From CAWDLX01 sp046728155 (GTDB lineage: Bacteria > Actinomycetota > Actinomycetes > Mycobacteriales > Micromonosporaceae): a stretch of 7,935 bases of DNA. The translations under genes were made by a program, and so were the position numbers. Below the pieces are notes generated by a model that was given only the letters and a program-made list of their open reading frames with translations, was not told the DNA's origin and searched no databases. The stretch's first letter is position 1. The number at the start of each line of letters is the position of its first letter. The stretch is taken from contig JBKPDY010000003.1 of the NCBI GenBank assembly GCA_046728155.1, forward strand, positions 1-7,935. Reading direction: 5' to 3'. Positions 1-5,471 of this stretch are shown piece after piece.

Positions 1-49
1 CTACACTAATACGGAGTCGTCGGCAGCGTCAGATGTGTATAAGAGACAG
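1..49. other. Illumina/Nextera adapter left in the assembly
   Basis: This is library adapter, not genome. Positions 31-49 are the 19-base Tn5 mosaic end (AGATGTGTATAAGAGACAG), preceded at 17-30 by the Nextera Read 1 sequence TCGTCGGCAGCGTC. Positions 1-6 (CTACAC) match the 3' end of the P5 oligo, which leaves the ten bases at 7-16 as an i5 index. The order P5 end, index, Read 1 primer, mosaic end is exactly that of a tagmented library fragment. The genomic insert begins at 50. Reading the adapter on the - strand adds the artificial residues L-S-L-I-H-I to the truncated protein next to it. Confidence 0.98.
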
Positions 50-258
50 GTACTGGACGTGGTCGTCGACGGCGAAGACAGCTCGGGCCGAGTCGACCAC
101 CTTGTAGACCACGACAGCGGCGATCTCGACCGGGTTTCCGTCGGAGTCGGAGACCTTCAGCTTGTTGGACTCGAAGTTGCATACCCGCATCGAGACACTC
201 CGCGGCGAGGGCAAGGACGAGCACGAGGAAACCGGAGACCCGGAAGGCGCCTTTGCAT
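50..258 (-). pseudogene. SPFH/band-7 domain membrane protein, 5' fragment, frame-broken and cut by adapter
   Basis: This is the start of an SPFH (stomatin/prohibitin/flotillin, band 7) protein, a family of membrane-anchored scaffold proteins. A good start exists: ATG at 258 with an AAGGGAG ribosome site (264-270) five bases upstream, 13 bases after the MFS stop. The frame from that ATG soon becomes Arg-rich and unlike the family. A second frame holds a likely membrane anchor (GAFRVSGFLVLVLALA, about 200-250). A third frame (about 50-200) holds the conserved SPFH core: S-M-R-V-x-N-F-E-S, then L-K-V-x-D-S-D-G-N-P-V-E-I-A-A-V-V-V, then A-V-F-A-V-D-D. In relatives several dozen residues separate the anchor from this core; here they are almost adjacent. 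Three frames plus a missing segment mean either sequencing or assembly error at the contig end or a real pseudogene. With adapter directly adjoining, I favour error. The family call is firm from the core; the gene's true state is not known. Confidence 0.7.
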
Positions 259-271
259 CGAAGCTCCCTTG

Positions 272-1531
272 CTATCGGGGTGATATCATCACGCTAACAC
301 TCGGAGTCAATCCGGTGGTAGCCCCACGCATCAGTCGCCGCGTGGCGAGGCGCCACGTGATCCCGTACGTCAAGGTGATGGCGCCGCAGATGGCGACCGG
401 AACTCGGGGGTTCACATGGTCGACGATGGATCCGACGAAGAGCGTGCTGACCGAGATCGCCAGGGTAGCGATCATCATGTCGGTGGCGAAGACCCGGCCG
501 CGCAGTTCGTCCGGCACCTCGGTCTGAAGTGCGTAGTTCGACATCGTCCAGTTCCCGCCGCCGGCGACGTGGGCGAGGACCACGAGCAGAAGGACCAGGC
601 CGAACCACGGCGAAACGGCGACGCCGAGGTACGCGAGACCGTAGCCCGACATCGAGATGGCCAGCCCGGGCAGCAGCCACGATCGGTGCAGCAGGACCCG
701 GCGTAGCAGCAACGGTCCGATGAGCGCCCCGAACCCGCGGGCCGCGAAGAGCAGCCCAGTGGCGAAGGAGTTGAGACCGTAGACCACGGTCGCGAGGATC
801 GGGAAGACCGCCAGCACACCGTTGCCCATGCCCACCGCCGACTTGACGGTCACCAACGAGAGCACCCGAGGGTGAGCGCGAATGTAGCGCAGCGCATCGG
901 CGATGGCGCGCAGCGGCGGCGTGTACGAGCCCGTGGCGTCACGCGGCGCCTGCATCGGCCGGCGTACCCGCAGCACGATGACCGCCGCGGCGGCCAGGCA
1001 TACCAGGTCGACGCCGAAGCAGACGTACGGGCCGAGCACTGAGTTGAGCGCGCCGCCCAGGGACGCGCCGACTACGAGCATGGTCCCCCACGCGCTCCCG
1101 CCGAGCGCGTTGGCGGCGGCGAGGTCGGGTGGGTCGACGACGTTCGGCAACGCCGCGCCGGCCGCCGGCGAGTAGAAGGCCTTACCGGCCGCGGCAAGGC
1201 CGATGGCCACCGGACCGATCCAGTAGAGCCCGGGGATTCCGACCGCGAACAACACCGCGATGGCGGCGAAGGTGGCCGCGTTTGCCGCGACCATGATGGT
1301 GCGCCGGTTGCGTCGGTCCGCGAGCGCGCCTGCGAACGGGAGCACCAACGCATTGACGGCGGTATCCGCGGCCAGCGCCAGCGACCCGGGCAGCCCACTG
1401 CCGGTCACCTTCTCCAGCAAGGAGATCAGCGGGATCAGGGCGAACCAGTCACCGCCGAAGACCACCAGCTCGGCCAGGAACAGGTAGCGGAAATCACGAT
1501 TGCGAGTAAGGACCGATGCAGTGGGCGCCAC
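272..1531 (-). CDS. MFS transporter, DHA3/EntS-like drug or metabolite exporter
   Basis: An integral membrane secondary transporter of the major facilitator superfamily, 419 residues with about 12 hydrophobic segments, the usual size. A motif-A-like loop between helices 2 and 3 is visible at 68-80 (G-A-L-A-D-R-R-N-R-R). V-P-D-E-L-R-G-R-V at 339-347 is typical of the MFS_3/enterobactin-exporter-like group. Such proteins usually export drugs or siderophores by proton antiport; the substrate cannot be read from the sequence. I chose the GTG at 1531, 11 residues before the conserved N-R-D-F-R-Y-L start of helix 1, because GGGGTAAGG lies nine bases upstream. An in-frame ATG at 1585 would add 18 residues, but that stretch uses codons (ATA GTA AAC TTT) unlike the rest of the gene and has no clear ribosome site. 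The gene follows thrC after 87 bases and runs into the SPFH gene, so those two may be co-transcribed. Confidence 0.85.
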   Translation of the reverse strand: MAPTASVLTRNRDFRYLFLAELVVFGGDWFALIPLISLLEKVTGSGLPGSLALAADTAVNALVLPFAGALADRRNRRTIMVAANAATFAAIAVLFAVGIPGLYWIGPVAIGLAAAGKAFYSPAAGAALPNVVDPPDLAAANALGGSAWGTMLVVGASLGGALNSVLGPYVCFGVDLVCLAAAAVIVLRVRRPMQAPRDATGSYTPPLRAIADALRYIRAHPRVLSLVTVKSAVGMGNGVLAVFPILATVVYGLNSFATGLLFAARGFGALIGPLLLRRVLLHRSWLLPGLAISMSGYGLAYLGVAVSPWFGLVLLLVVLAHVAGGGNWTMSNYALQTEVPDELRGRVFATDMMIATLAISVSTLFVGSIVDHVNPRVPVAICGAITLTYGITWRLATRRLMRGATTGLTPSVSVMISPR

Positions 1532-1602
1532 GTACGGGAACCTTACCCCGCGGGTGCCCGGAAAGTTTACTATCGCTTTCTGCATACACCGGCGTCCGTA
1601 CC

Positions 1603-1616
1603 AGCCGGCGCCGGCT
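1603..1616. terminator. Perfect 14-base palindrome just after thrC
   Basis: AGCCGGCGCCGGCT is its own reverse complement and begins three bases beyond the thrC stop codon. As RNA it could form a five-pair GC stem with a four-base loop. No U-tract follows, so it is not a classical intrinsic terminator; GC hairpins without a U-tract are often proposed as terminators in actinobacteria. It may end the lysA-hom-thrC transcript, or be a protein site or chance in GC-rich DNA. Confidence 0.3.
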
Positions 1617-1618
1617 TG

Positions 1619-2671
1619 TCAGGTGAGGTCGAGCGCCCGCGCCGCGGCCAGGACGTCGTTGGGTATGGCCAGCGGCGGCGGTGCGGTAGAGATGGCCCAC
1701 TCCGGGTCCTTGAGGCCGTGGCCGGTGACGGTACAGACCACAGTGGACCCTCGCGGCAGCGTGCCGTCGGCCGCGGTGGCGAGCAGCCCGGCCACACTCG
1801 CCGCGCTGCCCAGCTCGACGAAGACGCCGACCGTCCGGGCCAGCATCCGGTAGGCGGAGAGGATCTCCCGGTCGGTCACCGCTCTGATCACACCGCCCGA
1901 TGCGTTACGGGCGTCCAATGCCTTGGTCCATGAGGCCGGGTTACCGATCCGGATGGCGGTCGCGATGGTCATCGGCTCGGCGACCACCTCACCGCGGACG
2001 ATCGGCGCCGCCCCGCTGGCCTGGAAGCCGAACATCCGCGGCAGCCGGGTGGCGGTGCCGGCGGCGTGCTCCTCGAGGTAGCCCATCCAGTAGGCGCTGA
2101 TGTTGCCGGCGTTACCCACCGGCAGGCAGTGGATCTCCGGAGCGTCACCGAGCGCCTCGACGATCTCGTATGCGGCCGTCTTCTGGCCGTGGAGGCGGTC
2201 GGGGTTGACCGAGTTGACCAACGCGACCGGGTAGTCGAGGGCGAGCTTGGCCGCGAGCGACAGGCAGTCGTCGAAGTTTCCAGCCACCTGCAACGGGCGG
2301 GCGCCGTGGATGAGCGCCTGAGCCATCTTTCCGGTCGCGATCTTCCCAGCCGGAATCAGTACGGCGCAGGTGAGGCCGGCCCGGGCGGCGTACGCGGCGG
2401 CCGACGCCGAGGTGTTACCGGTAGAGGCACAGATGATCGCCTTCGAGCCCGCCTCGACGGCCTTGGAAACCGCCACGGTCATCCCGCGGTCCTTGAACGA
2501 TCCGGTGGGATTGGCCCCCTCCACCTTGAGGTAGACGGCGCAGCCGGTACGCGCGGAGAGCTCGGGCGCCGGCAGGAGCGGCGTGTTGCCCTCGTACAGG
2601 GTGATCACGGGCGTCTTGTCCGTCACCGGTAGCCGGTCGCGGTACCTCTCGATCAGACCGCGCCACCACAT
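1619..2671 (-). CDS. thrC: Threonine synthase
   Basis: A cytosolic PLP enzyme that converts O-phospho-L-homoserine and water to L-threonine and phosphate, the last step of threonine synthesis. The protein has 350 residues, the length of the short (class II-like) bacterial form. The PLP-binding lysine is K60 in G-S-F-K-D-R-G; S-T-G-N-T-S at 83-88 binds the substrate or cofactor; G-N-A-G-N at 185-189 is the phosphate-cradling loop; T-G-H-G-L-K-D-P lies near the C-terminus. The start is the ATG at 2671, giving M-W-W-R-G-L-I-E-R-Y-R-D-R-L-P-V, the usual actinobacterial N-terminus, with a strong GAGGGGG site nine bases upstream inside the end of hom. The open frame runs 23 codons further into hom, but that part is not conserved-looking. 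Four bases separate it from the hom stop, so translation is probably coupled. The expected neighbour thrB is absent downstream. Confidence 0.97.
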   Translation of the reverse strand: MWWRGLIERYRDRLPVTDKTPVITLYEGNTPLLPAPELSARTGCAVYLKVEGANPTGSFKDRGMTVAVSKAVEAGSKAIICASTGNTSASAAAYAARAGLTCAVLIPAGKIATGKMAQALIHGARPLQVAGNFDDCLSLAAKLALDYPVALVNSVNPDRLHGQKTAAYEIVEALGDAPEIHCLPVGNAGNISAYWMGYLEEHAAGTATRLPRMFGFQASGAAPIVRGEVVAEPMTIATAIRIGNPASWTKALDARNASGGVIRAVTDREILSAYRMLARTVGVFVELGSAASVAGLLATAADGTLPRGSTVVCTVTGHGLKDPEWAISTAPPPLAIPNDVLAAARALDLT

Positions 2672-2675
2672 ACCG

Positions 2676-3959
2676 CTAGTCCCCCTCGACCCGCATGACA
2701 CTCGCGACAGCGCGGACGACATCGAGCGCCTGCAGGTCATCCACTGTGGACGATAGCGCCGAGTCGGTCGCGGCGTGGGTGACGACGACGAGTACCGCGT
2801 CGTCGGCCCGGCCTTCCTGGCGTACGGTCTGGATACTTACGTCGCGCTTGGCGAATACTCCGGCGACCGAGGCCAGTACGCCCGCCCGGTCATCGACGTC
2901 GAGCGAGATGTGATAGCGGGTCATCACGTCGCCCATCGGCCGGATCGGCAGGGCGGCGTACGTCGACTCGGTGGCCGCGCGTACACCGGCCAGACGGTTG
3001 CGGGAGACCGCCACGATGTCTCCGATCACCGCGCTGGCACTCGGAGCGCCCCCGGCCCCGCGACCGTAGAACATGAGCTGGCCGGCGGCGCGCGCCTCGA
3101 CGAAGACGGCATTGAACGCGTCACCGACGCCGGCCAGTGGGTGGGTGCGCGGGATCATCGCCGGGTGAACCCGGACGGAGACCGAACTGTCCACACAGGA
3201 CGCTATGCAGAGCAGTTTTATCGTACAGCCCATCGCTCGGGCCGAGGCGATGTCGCCCGCCGTCACCTCGGTAATGCCCTCGCGGTGGACATCGGCGGCG
3301 GTGACCCTCGTGTGGAAGGCGAGCGAGGCGAGGATCGCCGCCTTGGCCGCGGCGTCGAACCCCTCCAGGTCGGCGGTCGGGTCGGCCTCGGCGTAACCCA
3401 GTGCGGTCGCCTGCTCCAGCGCGTCCTGGAAGCTGGCGCCGGTCGAGTCCATATTGGACAATATGTAGTTGGTCGTACCGTTGACGATGCCGGTGACCCG
3501 CGTGATCTGGTCACCGTGCAACGACTCGCGCAGGGGCCGCAGCAGCGGGATCGCTCCGGCCACCGCGGCTTCGTAGTAGAGGTCGGCCTGGCCGTCGGCC
3601 GCCGCGTCGTGCAGGGCCGCGCCGTCCTCGGCCAGCAGCGCCTTGTTCGCGGTGACCACGCTCTTACCGCCGTGCAACGCCTCGACCAACCACGTCCGGG
3701 CCGGATCGATCCCACCGACCACCTCGACCACAACGTCGACATCGTCGCGCTTGACCAGACCGAGGGCGTCGGTCGTGAAGAGGGACGGGTCAACCGGCAG
3801 CGCGCGGGCGCGGCCAGGCCGGCGTACCGCGATCCCCACCAGCTCGATGGGAGCGCCTATCCGCGCGGTGAGATCCTGCGCCTGCTCATGCAGGAGCCGG
3901 ACCACTTCGCCGCCCACGACGCCGCAGCCGAGCAGGGCCACCCGAACTGATTCCGACAC
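2676..3959 (-). CDS. hom: Homoserine dehydrogenase with C-terminal ACT domain
   Basis: Reduces L-aspartate-4-semialdehyde to L-homoserine with NAD(P)H, the branch point to threonine, methionine and isoleucine. The 427-residue, aspartokinase-free form is usual in Gram-positive bacteria. Domains: Rossmann fold with G-C-G-V-V-G at 11-16; catalytic core with K106 (T-A-N-K-A-L-L-A) and the E191/D202/K206 set, whose 11- and 4-residue spacings match those of the well-studied yeast enzyme; G-I-V-N-G-T-T-N-Y at 157-165; C-terminal ACT domain from about 350 (H-I-S-L-D-V-D-D-R-A-G-V-L). The ACT domain is the usual site of threonine feedback inhibition, which I infer here. The start is GTG, three bases after the lysA stop, with GTGGGG six bases upstream, so translation is probably coupled to lysA. 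Two short AT-rich patches with rare codons (around 3450-3465 and 3204-3221) stand out from the GC-rich codon use. Confidence 0.97.
   Translation of the reverse strand: MSESVRVALLGCGVVGGEVVRLLHEQAQDLTARIGAPIELVGIAVRRPGRARALPVDPSLFTTDALGLVKRDDVDVVVEVVGGIDPARTWLVEALHGGKSVVTANKALLAEDGAALHDAAADGQADLYYEAAVAGAIPLLRPLRESLHGDQITRVTGIVNGTTNYILSNMDSTGASFQDALEQATALGYAEADPTADLEGFDAAAKAAILASLAFHTRVTAADVHREGITEVTAGDIASARAMGCTIKLLCIASCVDSSVSVRVHPAMIPRTHPLAGVGDAFNAVFVEARAAGQLMFYGRGAGGAPSASAVIGDIVAVSRNRLAGVRAATESTYAALPIRPMGDVMTRYHISLDVDDRAGVLASVAGVFAKRDVSIQTVRQEGRADDAVLVVVTHAATDSALSSTVDDLQALDVVRAVASVMRVEGD
3450..3465. repeat. AT-rich inverted repeat inside hom
   Basis: CATATT and AATATG form a perfect six-base inverted repeat around the spacer GGAC. 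It lies over hom codons for Y-I-L-S-N-M (165-170), which are written with ATA, TTG and AAT, codons disfavoured in this GC-rich genome. It could be a regulator site or a small hairpin, or chance. Confidence 0.4.
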
Positions 3960-3962
3960 GAC

Positions 3963-5348
3963 CTACCCCACATCCAGAGCGAGGAGGTCATCCTCGGTCT
4001 CCCGCCGTATGATCACTCGCGCCGCGCCGTCGGCCACTGCGATGACGGGAGGCCGCGGCACGTGGTTGTAGTTGCTCGCCATGCTCCGGCAGTACGCGCC
4101 GGTGCCCGGCACCGCGAGCAGATCTCCCGGCCGGACGTCGGCCGGCAGGAACTCATCCTTGACGACGATGTCCCCCGCCTCGCAATGCTTTCCCACCACG
4201 CGGGCCAGCGCCGGCGGGGCCGCGGATGCGCGCCCGGCCAGGGTCGCCGAATACGCCGCACCGTAGAGGGCCGGACGGATGTTGTCGCTCATCCCGCCGT
4301 CGACGCTTAGGTAGAGCCGGATGCCGTCCACGTCCTTGACCGTCCCCACTCGGTACAGGGTGAACACCGCCGGCCCCACGATCGCTCGGCCGGGTTCGAC
4401 CGCGAGACGGGGCACGCGCAACCCGAGCACCTCGCACTCGTCCTCAACGATCTTGCGCATGCCCTTGGCGAGATCGGTCGGGGGCGACGGGGCGGCCTGG
4501 GACGTGTACGCCATGCCGAACCCGCCGCCCAGGTCGAGCTCGGGCAGCTCCAACCCGTATGCGTCGCCGATGCGAGCGTGCAGACCGAGCACCCGTCGGG
4601 CGGCCACCTCGAACCCGCTGGTGTCGAAGATCTGCGAACCGATGTGCGAGTGCAGTCCGACGAGTTCGAGCGCACCCTCGTCCAGGACCCGGGCCGCCGC
4701 GGCATACGCGGCCCCGCTGGTCAGGGAGAAGCCGAACTTCTGGTCCTCGTGGGCCGTGGCGATGAACTCGTGCGTGTGCGCCTCGACCCCTACGGTCACT
4801 CGGATCAGTACCCGCGGGGCGACCTCCCGGTCGCGGGCAATCCTGGTCAACCGATCGATCTCGGTGACCGAGTCGAGCACGATGCGGCCGACCCCCGCGT
4901 CGACGGCCCGGGTGAGTTCCTCGACCGACTTGTTGTTACCGTGCATGCCGATCCGTTCCGGCGGCATTCCCGCGGCCAGCGCCGTCGCAAGCTCACCGCC
5001 GGTACAGACGTCGAGGTTGAGCCCTTCCTCCGCGACGGTCCGGATGACCGCCTTGGCGCACAAGGCTTTCCCGGCGTAGTACACGTCCCAACCGTTGAAC
5101 GCCGCCGCGAACTCGCGTGCCCTCGCCCGGAGGTCGGCCTCGTCGAGCAGGTACGCGGGGGTACCGAACTCGGTGGCGAGCCTCCGCACGTCGAGGCCGC
5201 CCACGCGCAGCGCGCCGTCGCCACCTCGCTCCACAGTGGACGGCCACAGGGCGGGCAACAGCGCGTTGATGTCCTCGGGGGTACGAAGCCAGGTCGGCCC
5301 GCGGGTGCCGATGTCGCCGTGTAGCGCACCGGCCTCATGCGCCCGCAT
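3963..5348 (-). CDS. lysA: Diaminopimelate decarboxylase
   Basis: A PLP enzyme that decarboxylates meso-2,6-diaminopimelate to L-lysine and CO2, the last step of lysine synthesis; it acts in the cytosol and draws on the same pool used for peptidoglycan. At 461 residues it has the usual actinobacterial length. Fold-type III features: PLP lysine K94 in Y-Y-A-G-K-A; H-S-H-I-G-S-Q at 233-239; the glycine loop G-G-G-F-G at 274-278; E-P-G-R at 318-321; C-E-A-G-D at 389-393, the active-site cysteine donated across the dimer; and G-A-Y-C-R-S-M-A-S-N-Y-N at 417-428, whose Y419 meets PLP. The start ATG has AAAAGGG seven bases upstream. The gene leads a tight lysA-hom-thrC unit and is 123 bases downstream of argS, behind a GCGAGC-rich spacer that could hold its promoter or leader, though no clear -10 was seen. 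Confidence 0.98.
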   Translation of the reverse strand: MRAHEAGALHGDIGTRGPTWLRTPEDINALLPALWPSTVERGGDGALRVGGLDVRRLATEFGTPAYLLDEADLRARAREFAAAFNGWDVYYAGKALCAKAVIRTVAEEGLNLDVCTGGELATALAAGMPPERIGMHGNNKSVEELTRAVDAGVGRIVLDSVTEIDRLTRIARDREVAPRVLIRVTVGVEAHTHEFIATAHEDQKFGFSLTSGAAYAAAARVLDEGALELVGLHSHIGSQIFDTSGFEVAARRVLGLHARIGDAYGLELPELDLGGGFGMAYTSQAAPSPPTDLAKGMRKIVEDECEVLGLRVPRLAVEPGRAIVGPAVFTLYRVGTVKDVDGIRLYLSVDGGMSDNIRPALYGAAYSATLAGRASAAPPALARVVGKHCEAGDIVVKDEFLPADVRPGDLLAVPGTGAYCRSMASNYNHVPRPPVIAVADGAARVIIRRETEDDLLALDVG

Positions 5349-5355
5349 GTGTCAG

Positions 5356-5362
5356 CCCTTTT
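5356..5362 (-). promoter_or_regulatory. lysA ribosome binding site
   Basis: AAAAGGG on the - strand, seven bases before the lysA ATG. It fixes the start at 5348 and makes longer or shorter forms unlikely. Confidence 0.75.
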
Positions 5363-5461
5363 GCTCGCGGCTGAGCTCGCGCCTGCTCCCGATTGCGGGG
5401 CTCGCTGTGCTCACCCCTCACGCTCGCGACCGGGGCTCGCAAGCTCACTCCTCGCGCTCGC
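5363..5461. repeat. GCGAGC-rich intergenic repeat cluster between argS and lysA
   Basis: On the - strand the hexamer GCGAGC occurs six times (5363-5368, 5375-5380, 5400-5405, 5422-5427, 5435-5440, 5456-5461). Two imperfect tandem units of about 35 bases (5382-5417 and 5417-5453) share the identical block CGGGGCTCGC (+ strand, 5396-5405 and 5431-5440) followed by GCTCAC. This fills almost the whole argS-lysA gap. I have the impression that such GCGAGC/GTGAGC spacers are scattered through Micromonosporaceae genomes, but cannot verify it here. No gene is visible: the open frame through it is repeat-driven. Confidence 0.7.
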
Positions 5462-5471
5462 ATGTCACACC

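Noticed and set aside
2672..2740. A longer thrC beginning 23 codons upstream
   Set aside because: The extra residues lie inside the hom ACT-domain end and resemble nothing in ThrC, while the ATG at 2671 has a strong ribosome site and the expected N-terminus.
3187..3195. DnaA-box-like CTGTCCACA
   Set aside because: A single copy with one mismatch inside hom, with no cluster or AT-rich unwinding region, is not an origin.
2775..3950. A 391-codon open frame on the + strand, antisense to hom
   Set aside because: It is a shadow of GC-rich codon use: the - strand frame has every homoserine dehydrogenase motif, while this one is Arg/Asp/Gly-rich with no recognisable domain.
5349..5471. Possible leader peptide or attenuator upstream of lysA
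   Set aside because: The short frames there (for example GTG ACA TGC GAG ending at TGA) contain no lysine or threonine codon run, and no terminator/antiterminator pair was found. The repeat cluster explains the sequence better.
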